A stretch of 7,181 nt of DNA from NCBI GenBank assembly GCA_049794535.1, contig JBARCX010000174.1, positions 1 through 7,181 of the forward strand, written 5' to 3'. Each line of letters opens with the position of its first letter. Positions within the stretch are counted from its first letter, which is position 1. The DNA comes from JBARCX01 sp049794535. Its GTDB lineage: Bacteria > Pseudomonadota > Gammaproteobacteria > Xanthomonadales > Rhodanobacteraceae. The notes beneath the pieces were generated by a model, which had not been told where the DNA came from, did no database searches, and worked only from the letters and a program-made list of their open reading frames with translations. The position numbers and the translations under genes were made by a program. Shown here in pieces: positions 1 to 5,990 of the stretch.

Positions 1-129
1 GCCATCGCGTCTTTCTCCGACCCTGCGTTGGGTGCGCAAAAGGGCGTGAAGTCCTCCGATATCCTCATCTATACCGATGGCCATTGGCACGCGATGTATT
101 CGCAACACACGGCTGCGGGCAAGGGCTAA
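1..129 (+). CDS. 3' end of a SnoaL/DUF4440-like (NTF2-fold) protein, partial
   Basis: An open frame runs from the window edge to a TAA at 127-129 and gives the last 42 residues of a protein whose start is off the window. The piece SDILIYTDGHWHAMYSQHT resembles the final two beta strands of DUF4440/SnoaL-like proteins, where a 'D-V-Y-x-x-x-D-G-x-W-x-x-V-x-x-Q-x-T' pattern is common. These are small alpha+beta barrel proteins of the NTF2/ketosteroid-isomerase fold with many possible substrates, so no reaction can be assigned. The stop codon is followed 20 bp later by a perfect hairpin that probably ends the transcript, which supports this being the real end of a gene. The coding call is fairly firm; the family call rests on a short stretch only. 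Confidence 0.55.
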   Translation, partial: AIASFSDPALGAQKGVKSSDILIYTDGHWHAMYSQHTAAGKG

Positions 130-149
130 GTACGAGCTAAATGCGAGTA

Positions 150-189
150 ACGCGAATGCCCGCCTCCCAAAGGAGGCGGGCATTCGCGT
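150..189 (+). terminator. Perfect 18-bp hairpin after the partial gene, terminator-like
   Basis: Arms 150-167 and 172-189 are exact reverse complements around a 4-base loop (CAAA). The stem is GC-rich and would be very stable. It starts 20 bp after the stop at 129, the usual place for a terminator. There is no run of T directly after the stem on either strand, so it is not a textbook intrinsic terminator; it could instead protect the 3' end of the message or be one copy of a dispersed repeat. Confidence 0.5.
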
Positions 190-519
190 GCGTGTGGGTT
201 TCAGCGAGTGGCATCCAAGGTGGCTCGAATCGCGAAGCCATCAGGGGGTATGGGGCCAATCGAGCCGGGGCAGGGTGGTCCGCGGCCCATCCCAACTGGC
301 AGCTAAATCCAGCTCGCAAGAGCCGGGCGCGGGGACAGCACGAAAGGTGGCGACAAGTTATCGTGTGGCGCGTTACCCCAGGTCAGCAACCGATCTTGCA
401 GTCTCGACGTATCAACCGTCCCGGTGCCGCAATGGACCCCGATGGAGAGCATGAGGCGCGGCCAGTACAAACGGCAGCCTGTCCTGTTCTGCATGGTGTC
501 TGAGTGGCCTTAGCCAAAT
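190..519. other. Gap of about 330 bp with no convincing gene
   Basis: Open frames run through this stretch on both strands, but they are rich in Arg, Gln, Pro and Trp, show no recognisable motif, and the longest (141-503, +) begins inside the hairpin. I see no tRNA-like fold and no clear promoter. The promoter of the exported thioredoxin-like gene should lie here, but I cannot pick its boxes with confidence. Confidence 0.5.
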
Positions 520-525
520 GGAAGG
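520..525 (+). promoter_or_regulatory. Ribosome binding site that favours the ATG at 537
   Basis: GGAAGG lies 11 bases before the ATG at 537. The in-frame GTG at 504 lies upstream of this motif and would place extra residues (ALAKWKACLL) before the signal peptide. The second in-frame ATG, at 543, would be 17 bases away. The motif therefore best fits a start at 537. Confidence 0.4.
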
Positions 526-536
526 CGTGCCTGCTT

Positions 537-1766
537 ATGCCCATGAACCGTTTATCGTTAGCTACTTCGTTTATCGGCTTTTCCTTGATGTTGGTCATGG
601 CGCCGGCGCTCGCCGAGCAGCCTCCGATCACATCGCAGGCAGAACTCACTCGTTATCTGCATGACACGCCGCCCGGTAAATCGCCATTTGATTGGCTGTC
701 GCCAGGTGGTCGCAAACGACTGCTTGCCGAGTTGCAGCCGAGTTTTGGTGAACACGGTTTGGGAACCGTGCCCTTCGGCGATGCTGCGAACGAACTGACC
801 CAAGCCCAGGTAGCTGAGCTCTACACCCTTTTCGGTGCCGAGCAAGTAGTAAAGGGCGTGGGCCTGACGCCAGCAGAGCAGGCGATTCGCCAACGTGAGC
901 GCGCTGAGGATGCCAAGACACGGGACTGCGCTATCAAAACGTGTCCTGAGAGCGAGATCGAGCAGAACTATGATGAGCTGGTTTTGCAGAAGGAAGATTC
1001 GTCCCTGCCGGATGCAGAGCGCTTTGCTCGACATAACCAACAGTACGATCGATTGTTTGCGAAATACCAGCAGCCGGACAGCCTACGCTCGGTAAGTAGC
1101 CCCGATCTTAGGCTACTCAAGAGGGCTGTTGAATCGACAGTGTTTGTGCTTCCAGACGCAGCACATGTTGCCCAACTGCAAATGGTTCTGGCAGAAATGC
1201 AGCGGCGTGGTATGGCCGAAGACAATGACTATGCAAGCTTGTACCGGGCGCTGATAAGCACCCGCCAGTTTGCAGAGGCCAAGACGCTTGCTCAACAACA
1301 TCCTGGAATGGACGCGGGAACATTTCCAGCATTCAGCCAGAGTAAAACCCTGCCACAAGGCTGGCCGACCGCGTTGACGCTGGATAAGCAATCGCAAGCG
1401 ATGAGCCGCGCAGCCTTCGATTTATCTTCGCCGTTACGCATTGTGGTGGTGGCCGACTGTCACTTCTCCCAGGATGCCGCACGTGCCATCGAAGCGGATG
1501 CGCAACTGAATCCATTGTTCGCTCAGCATGCGATATGGCTTGCCAGTCAGGAGGAGCCCTTCGATTCCGCCATCGACTGGAACCGCAAGTTTCCGGATCA
1601 ACCCATCCACATCGCCTGGCAGAACAGCGAATGGCCGATGCTGGATAGCTGGGCGATGCCCACGTTCTATGTTTTCCACGATGGGAAGCTGACCAAGAAA
1701 TTCAACGGCTGGAATGACCTCAAGACATTGAAGCAATCCTTGCGTGAGGCGGGCGCGCTGCGCTGA
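537..1766 (+). CDS. Exported protein with C-terminal thioredoxin-like domain (CxxS site)
   Basis: From the ATG at 537 the product has 409 residues. It begins with a Sec-type signal peptide (short basic start, hydrophobic stretch at about 8-20, likely cut after ALA at residue 26), so it should act in the periplasm. Residues 27 to about 295 are not recognisable to me; they are largely charged, helix-prone sequence with a close Cys pair in DCAIKTC (131 and 136). Residues about 300-409 look like a thioredoxin fold: strand LRIVVVADC, then C308-H-F-S, then the cis-proline MPTF (P375) and a FYVFHDGKLTKKFNGW stretch matching the last two strands of thioredoxins. The second active-site Cys is replaced by Ser311 and the usual Trp before the first Cys is Asp. 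A general disulfide reductase is therefore unlikely; a monothiol, chaperone-like or structural role is possible. It stands alone, followed 29 bp later by a strong terminator. A longer form starting at GTG 504 is less likely. The reading frame is sure; the fold is probable; the function is unknown. Confidence 0.8.
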   Translation: MPMNRLSLATSFIGFSLMLVMAPALAEQPPITSQAELTRYLHDTPPGKSPFDWLSPGGRKRLLAELQPSFGEHGLGTVPFGDAANELTQAQVAELYTLFGAEQVVKGVGLTPAEQAIRQRERAEDAKTRDCAIKTCPESEIEQNYDELVLQKEDSSLPDAERFARHNQQYDRLFAKYQQPDSLRSVSSPDLRLLKRAVESTVFVLPDAAHVAQLQMVLAEMQRRGMAEDNDYASLYRALISTRQFAEAKTLAQQHPGMDAGTFPAFSQSKTLPQGWPTALTLDKQSQAMSRAAFDLSSPLRIVVVADCHFSQDAARAIEADAQLNPLFAQHAIWLASQEEPFDSAIDWNRKFPDQPIHIAWQNSEWPMLDSWAMPTFYVFHDGKLTKKFNGWNDLKTLKQSLREAGALR

Positions 1767-1795
1767 CAGTGCACGTGCGCGTCGCAAGTAACGAT

Positions 1796-1822
1796 AAAGG
1801 GGCAGCGTGAGCTGCCCCTTTT
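1796..1822 (+). terminator. Intrinsic terminator of the exported thioredoxin-like gene
   Basis: AAAGGGGCAGC (1796-1806) and GCTGCCCCTTT (1811-1821) pair perfectly around a GTGA loop, and the 3' arm ends in TTTT (1819-1822). It lies 29 bp after the stop at 1766. The A-run on the 5' side could give weak termination on the - strand too. Confidence 0.85.
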
Positions 1823-2287
1823 GCATAAGCGTGAGTGCAAATCGTCGGCCATAGGACCAAAGCGGGCACCTTTCACTCCAAAGAGTCACATCGGCCTGGC
1901 TTCCCGCTGGTGGATGCATTTGTCGGGTAATGGGCCGCAACAGCGCGCCCTATGCGTCATTCGACCAGACGCCAGAACAGCTCCGCCGTGAGGTTGGCTG
2001 ACGATGGCATGGTCTTTGCCTTGTCCGTTCAAGGGCCAAAAAGACAGGCCGGTATGCCTCGTAGATCTTGATCCCAAGATATGCAGCTCGCTGCGCGTGG
2101 CATGCCGAATCATCGAAGTATCTATGTGCGTCAGAGGGGGAAGGGAATATGTTGACGACAACAAGACCTGATGAGCGTTAGATCCGGACGGCTATAAGCG
2201 GGTTTTGAGCGTGCAGATCAGAATGAGCAATAACCGTTGCCATTGATCGTCACGCATTACGAAAGATACCCAGCACTGGGATATCAC
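1823..2287. other. Intergenic stretch with possible promoter and a doubtful short ORF
   Basis: No long gene is convincing here. A 55-codon + strand frame, ATG 2004 to TGA 2171, has a GAGG 10 bases before its ATG and an unusual five Cys, but nothing I recognise. A 6-bp hairpin (ATCTTG 2065-2070 with CAAGAT 2075-2080) and the palindrome GGCATGCC lie inside it. The stretch just before 2288 should carry the promoter for the diguanylate cyclase operon. Confidence 0.4.
2193..2198 (+). promoter_or_regulatory. Possible -10 box upstream of the diguanylate cyclase
   Basis: TATAAG preceded by C (CTATAAG) resembles a -10 element, possibly of the stationary-phase sigma type that favours a C before the box. 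It lies about 90 bp before the chosen ATG. No good -35 is seen 16-18 bp upstream, and TTGACG at 2152-2157 is too far away (35 bp). This is a weak prediction. Confidence 0.2.
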
Positions 2288-3454
2288 ATGCAGCTAGACG
2301 TCGCGACACTATCGCTTATTAATGCGGGCCAAGCCTTGGTGCTTGCGTTGATGTTGTGGTTTGGAACCCATGGAGGAAGTCACCGAGCGCTTAGTGGTCT
2401 GCGTTTGCGTGCAGCTGCGCTTCTTCTCGAAGCGGGTGCAGATTGTCTACTGGCTATCGGCCCTCGGATTTCGCCCGTAGCGTTACTGCTATGGGGCAAC
2501 ACGTTCAACCTCGTCGCCCAGGCATTGACCGTTGTTGCGTTACGCATGGTGCTGAACTTGCCACTGCGTTGGCGCACCGCTTTGACGCTGGGCATCGTGG
2601 GATGGCTCGGCGTGACCTGGCTCGGCATCGTGCATCCGAACTATCCACTCAGAGTGTTATGGGGCTCTGCGATTATTGCTTGTAACGCATTTCTCAACAT
2701 CGCCGCCCTCCAGGGCGGGTGTCGCAAGCGAGAAACGCGCGCGCGATGCGTTCTGCTCTGGGCGTACTTTTTGGCACTCGCGTTATTAGCGTGGCGTAAC
2801 GTTTCACTGTGGATATTAGCCAGCCCACCGACGGCCATCTCTGCACCGTCATCCGTTAATGGGATCTATGTGCTGTTGTTGGGCATCCAGCCGCTACTGG
2901 CAAGCGTTGGCTTTCTCTTGCTCTACAACGAAATACTTCAACGTGAATTGTTCAATCTTGCGCGCATCGATCCGTTGACAGGAGTCACCAACCGGCTTGG
3001 ACTTCTCGAAGCATCGGAAACCTTGCTCGCATTAGCGAGAGAAAGAAAAGAATCCGTCGGTGTGTTGTTGATCGATGCGGATCACTTCAAAAGCATCAAC
3101 GATCGCTTTGGCCACGACAGCGGTGATCGGGTATTGCTCGAACTCGTCTCGAATATCCGCCGGATGTTGCGGGTAAGCGATCTCGTCGGGCGAATCGGCG
3201 GCGAAGAGTTTCTTGTGGTATCGCATTCCGTGAAGCAGACCGAGTTGATGGCATTGGCCGAGCGTATTCGGTCAGCGATCGAAAATGCACCATTCGCTAT
3301 TGCGGACGAACCCCATGCACTCACCGTGTCCATTGGTGCCGCCATCGTCGATGCCAGCGAGCCGGATCTGATGGCTGCGAGGCGCCGAGCCGATGCGGCG
3401 CTTTACGAGGCTAAGAGAGCGGGGCGTAACTGTGTGATGATCTCATCCCACTAA
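2288..3454 (+). CDS. Membrane diguanylate cyclase (GGDEF domain)
   Basis: The product makes the second messenger cyclic di-GMP from two GTP. From ATG 2288 it has 388 residues. About the first 215 form six or seven hydrophobic segments (around residues 8-25, 41-55, 63-87, 97-115, 122-140, 154-170 and 191-213), so the enzyme is anchored in the inner membrane with its catalytic part in the cytoplasm. The GGDEF domain follows at about 225-385: DPLTG (228-232), the metal-binding region LLIDADHFKSINDRFGHDSGD, the active loop GGEEF (304-308), and ADAALYEAKRAGRN near the end. RVSD (295-298) lies five residues before GGEEF, matching the RxxD site for product inhibition. All catalytic signatures are intact, so I expect an active cyclase. 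The membrane part fits no sensor family I can name. An in-frame TTG at 2237 would add 17 residues, but no ribosome site supports it; GGGA a few bases before 2288 gives modest support. It is probably co-transcribed with the reductase gene 20 bp downstream. Confidence 0.9.
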   Translation: MQLDVATLSLINAGQALVLALMLWFGTHGGSHRALSGLRLRAAALLLEAGADCLLAIGPRISPVALLLWGNTFNLVAQALTVVALRMVLNLPLRWRTALTLGIVGWLGVTWLGIVHPNYPLRVLWGSAIIACNAFLNIAALQGGCRKRETRARCVLLWAYFLALALLAWRNVSLWILASPPTAISAPSSVNGIYVLLLGIQPLLASVGFLLLYNEILQRELFNLARIDPLTGVTNRLGLLEASETLLALARERKESVGVLLIDADHFKSINDRFGHDSGDRVLLELVSNIRRMLRVSDLVGRIGGEEFLVVSHSVKQTELMALAERIRSAIENAPFAIADEPHALTVSIGAAIVDASEPDLMAARRRADAALYEAKRAGRNCVMISSH

Positions 3455-3474
3455 GGCCTGCCAAGAACGTTCTC

Positions 3475-4368
3475 ATGTCGCTCCGTACAGATGTCATCCA
3501 GCACCTCGAACTTTCTCCCATCGTTGCCGGCCTGTGGCGCATCGCAGATTGGAATCTCAGCGTGCAAGAACGTGTGCGCTGGATCGAGCAAGCACTTGAG
3601 CTGGGCATCGCATCGTTCGATCACGCGGACATCTATGGGGACTACCGGGCAGAGGCCTTGTTCGGCGAGGCGCTGAACGCGTCACCCGCCTTGCGCAAAC
3701 GCATGCAGCTGGTGACCAAATGCGGCATACGCTTGCGTTCCGAGCAGCGGCCGTATCGGGTGAACCATTACGACAGCTCGGCGACGTATGTGCGCGCGCA
3801 GGTGGAGCAGTCGCTGCGGAATCTGCATACCGAGCAGCTGGATCTGGTTTTGATCCACCGGCCCGATTACCTGATGGATGCTGCTGAACTGGCGGAGACC
3901 TTTGCCGCACTCACCGCTGAGGGCAAAGTGAACCACTGGGGCGTATCCAACCACAGCACCAGTCAGTTTGCGCTACTGCATCAACATCATCGGTTACTGA
4001 CCAATCAGGTTGAACTATCGCCACTACAGTTGGAAGCACTGGACGATGGCACACTCGATCAAGCGCAACAGCTTGGCCTGCGCCCGATGATCTGGTCACC
4101 TCTCGGCGGTGGTCGCCTGTTCACCGGTGTAGATGCACAGGCTGTCCGCGTGCGTACCGAAATGGAATCTATCGCGGCACGTTATGGCATCAGCCTCGCC
4201 ACGCTCGCCTTTGCCTGGGTGCTGCGTCATCCCTCGCGGCCACACCCCATTACCGGTAGCGGTCGCATCGAAGGCCTGCGCGAAGCGGTTGCTGCGCGGG
4301 ATGTACAGCTCAAGGCGGAAGACTGGTACGCGATCTGGATCGCGAGCAAGGGACACCCGGTGCCGTGA
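3475..4368 (+). CDS. ydhF: Aldo/keto reductase, YdhF family
   Basis: This 297-residue protein matches E. coli YdhF in length and along its whole sequence (for example WRxxDWN, the HADIYG block, HRPDxLMDA, WGVSNH, NQVExSP, DGTLDQ, WSxLGGGRLF, ITGSGRIE). The family is a cytoplasmic TIM-barrel NAD(P)H-dependent oxidoreductase of aldehydes or ketones; the natural substrate of YdhF is not established as far as I know. The catalytic tetrad is complete: Asp49 and Tyr54 in FDHADIYG, Lys82 in TKCGI, and His128 in IHRPD. The C-terminal GSG(R/K)IE stretch is where the family binds the cofactor phosphate. The gene starts 20 bp after the diguanylate cyclase stop, which suggests one transcript, but no good ribosome binding site precedes the ATG. 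A 10-bp palindrome abuts the start codon. It converges with the DAAO-family gene, with about 88 bp between the stops. Confidence 0.93.
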   Translation: MSLRTDVIQHLELSPIVAGLWRIADWNLSVQERVRWIEQALELGIASFDHADIYGDYRAEALFGEALNASPALRKRMQLVTKCGIRLRSEQRPYRVNHYDSSATYVRAQVEQSLRNLHTEQLDLVLIHRPDYLMDAAELAETFAALTAEGKVNHWGVSNHSTSQFALLHQHHRLLTNQVELSPLQLEALDDGTLDQAQQLGLRPMIWSPLGGGRLFTGVDAQAVRVRTEMESIAARYGISLATLAFAWVLRHPSRPHPITGSGRIEGLREAVAARDVQLKAEDWYAIWIASKGHPVP

Positions 4369-4429
4369 TGGAGTATGAATGGGGCGCTTCGTGCGATGCA
4401 TGCCTAAGACGCCTCGCAGGCACTGCGGA

Positions 4430-4448
4430 GAGGCTCATAGAGAGCCTC
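4430..4448. terminator. Weak hairpin between convergent genes
   Basis: GAGGCTC (4430-4436) and GAGCCTC (4442-4448) can pair around a 5-base loop. It lies between the convergent stops at 4368 and 4457 and could end transcription from either side, but the stem is short and no T-run follows it on either strand. Confidence 0.25.
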
Positions 4449-4456
4449 GAATGCGT

Positions 4457-5677
4457 TTAGCTATTCCGCATGCTTGCCACCAGATCTGCCAGCTGCTTTA
4501 CGGCAGCTTCTGACACTGCACGATTAGGCGTCACGTCGCTGTTGTTGAAGTTGCCGGTATCGCCGAAGACTTGAACCAGCAGGCCATCACTGCGTGGCAC
4601 CACGCTTAGTTGGTTCGTGGATATACCGTAGGTTACTTCCGGCTGGGGAATCAGTCGTGCGGTCTGGCCGCGCACAGGAATGATCGAATCATCGCTAAAC
4701 AAAGCTTTGGCACCGTAGCCGGTGGCGTTGATCAACGTGTGCTCGGGCAACTGCAACAATTCGCTTGGGTGATGGAACTCGCGCACTTCGATCTTGCCGC
4801 CTGCTGCCAGGAAGTCGGCCATCAACATGCGCGCGTAGGTGCTGATGTTGAACATCATCGTTGTGTAGCGGCGCACATAGGGTTGAGGAAAGGGTGTGCT
4901 CCCTGCGGGTAGCGCGACGGAGTGGGGCGTAAGGTCACGCACGCGATCATAGAGTTCGCCGTACTCCGGTTCATCGCTAACAGTTTCGCTGTGTTGGCCG
5001 GGCGGTGTATCGGACAGGTAATAGCCCTCGATCCATTCGATGGGTTTGCCGGGCAGGCCGAGCAGACTTTGATACATGCCGAACGAGGTGCGCGTCATTT
5101 CCTCCCAGCGTGCTGCCAGATCGGGCGCATGCTGCGCGTCGCAGATGCGCGAATCAGGTGTCCATAATCCAGACGCGCGCATGGAATAGACATCCGGCGG
5201 AAGCGCTTTGGCATAGATGCGCACCGACATGCCAGCACGTTGCGCGAGCAGTGCCGAGGTAAGGCCCAGCGCACCGCAGCCGATTACGCCGAGTTCGCGC
5301 ACACCGGTGGCCTGCGCCATGCGCAACGCCAGCGTGCTGGAGCCCCAGGACAACGACCAGCCGCTGCCGCCATGCCCGTAGTTATGCACGATGGTCTTGT
5401 GACCAAGCCGCTCCGTTTCGATGCGCGGGCCGGCAGCACGGAACGGACGGGTGCAGACGTAGACGCCGGTGATTCGGTCGGCTCTCGCCTTGATCGGCGC
5501 CAGCTCTGCCACGCCGGAACTCATGCGTGCGGCAGGCTGTGGAGCCGTCTTCTCTGGGGCGTGCGGTGCTGCTGCAGGTTGCGTGGCGCAGGCGGTGAGC
5601 GCTGCGGTCGAAGCCACGGCCAGCGTTGCGCAGCCCTGGCGTAGAAATTGACGTCGTTGCACTAACGCACTCCCCAT
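4457..5677 (-). CDS. Tat-exported lipoprotein, D-amino-acid oxidase family, permuted domain order
   Basis: The product is a 406-residue FAD-dependent oxidoreductase of the DAO family, expected to oxidise an amino acid or other amine and release H2O2. Starting at ATG 5677, RRQFLRQG (twin Arg 8-9) and a hydrophobic stretch make a Tat signal, and LTAC (Cys30) is a lipobox, so the folded FAD enzyme is probably exported and lipid-anchored. After a Pro/Ala-rich linker come TRPFR (76-80) and HNYGHGGSGWSLSWG (98-112). In known D-amino-acid oxidases these lie at the C-terminal end (human GFRPVRP and VIHNYGHGGYG). Only then follow the FAD-binding GVIGCGALG (Rossmann glycines 133, 135, 138), SGLWTPD (169-175, human AGLWQPY), INATGYGAKAL (316-326) and PVRGQ (334-338). 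The protein ends soon after the VFGDTGNFNN stretch, with no second HNYGHGG, so the order is circularly permuted. Arg77 aligns with the human substrate-carboxylate Arg283, but the two human substrate Tyr residues (224, 228) have no clear match, so the substrate is open. An upstream in-frame ATG at 5722 is the alternative start; neither start has a strong ribosome site. The family is sure and the substrate is unknown. Confidence 0.88.
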   Translation of the reverse strand: MGSALVQRRQFLRQGCATLAVASTAALTACATQPAAAPHAPEKTAPQPAARMSSGVAELAPIKARADRITGVYVCTRPFRAAGPRIETERLGHKTIVHNYGHGGSGWSLSWGSSTLALRMAQATGVRELGVIGCGALGLTSALLAQRAGMSVRIYAKALPPDVYSMRASGLWTPDSRICDAQHAPDLAARWEEMTRTSFGMYQSLLGLPGKPIEWIEGYYLSDTPPGQHSETVSDEPEYGELYDRVRDLTPHSVALPAGSTPFPQPYVRRYTTMMFNISTYARMLMADFLAAGGKIEVREFHHPSELLQLPEHTLINATGYGAKALFSDDSIIPVRGQTARLIPQPEVTYGISTNQLSVVPRSDGLLVQVFGDTGNFNNSDVTPNRAVSEAAVKQLADLVASMRNS

Positions 5678-5755
5678 TGAATGGATGCTGCCCTGCGGTG
5701 ATGGAGCGTGCTCGGCTCCCATCCCGGTGATCGTGCAGGTTGCGATCCGCTACTT

Positions 5756-5782
5756 CTTATCCGATCTATCTTTAGAGATCAA
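5756..5782 (-). promoter_or_regulatory. Possible promoter of the DAAO-family gene
   Basis: On the - strand TTGATC (5782-5777) and GATAAG (5761-5756) resemble -35 and -10 boxes with a 15-bp spacer, which is shorter than ideal. They lie about 80 bp before the chosen start at 5677. This is a weak prediction from pattern alone. Confidence 0.2.
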
Positions 5783-5822
5783 ATCATCGACTCTGCGGAT
5801 TAATGGGAGGCTCATAACCAAT

Positions 5823-5877
5823 ACGTTGGGTGCATCGCTGCGTAGGTTGGTGGTGAGCCTGCGAACCCCAACGTTGG
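5823..5877. repeat. Short repeated ACGTTGG sites upstream of the DAAO-family gene
   Basis: ACGTTGG occurs at 5823-5829 and 5871-5877, each followed within a few bases by TGC and ATCGC. In addition ACGTTGGG (5823-5830) is the reverse complement of CCCAACGT (5867-5874), and CCAACGTTGG (5868-5877) is a perfect 10-bp palindrome. The sites could bind a regulator of the DAAO-family gene, or be chance. Confidence 0.25.
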
Positions 5878-5894
5878 TGCTATACATCGCGCAC

Positions 5895-5926
5895 AAAAAA
5901 GCCCCGCCATCACTGGCGGGGCTTAA
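5895..5926 (-). terminator. Intrinsic terminator of ahpF
   Basis: Read on the - strand, AAGCCCCGCC and GGCGGGGCTT (5924-5915 and 5908-5899) pair perfectly around a 6-base loop, and a run of six T (5900-5895) follows. It lies about 65 bp after the ahpF stop. It should separate ahpF transcription from the DAAO-family gene downstream. Confidence 0.9.
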
Positions 5927-5990
5927 TGTTGAGGCTTAACCCATCGGTATGGGTCATGTGTAACTTGTTTTACTAAAGGCGGAGTGACGA

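Noticed and set aside
77..503. Long + strand open frames (77-454 and 141-503)
   Set aside because: They overlap the end of the partial gene or the hairpin, have skewed Arg-rich composition and show no motif; likely chance frames in GC-rich DNA.
1886..2164. 92-residue - strand open frame in the intergenic stretch
   Set aside because: No recognisable motif, no good ribosome site, and composition typical of a shadow frame.
2152..2198. TTGACG (2152-2157) as -35 partner of TATAAG (2193-2198)
   Set aside because: The spacing is 35 bp, far beyond the 16-18 bp needed.
4457..5722. Longer start of the oxidase at 5722
   Set aside because: Possible, but it puts 15 extra residues before the Tat motif and has no proper ribosome site; the start at 5677 gives the usual short n-region. 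Kept as an alternative only.
5685..5939. 84-residue + strand open frame between the oxidase gene and ahpF
   Set aside because: It starts near the oxidase start region on the opposite strand and runs through the ahpF terminator, whose A-run and stem give its KKAPPSLAG stretch.
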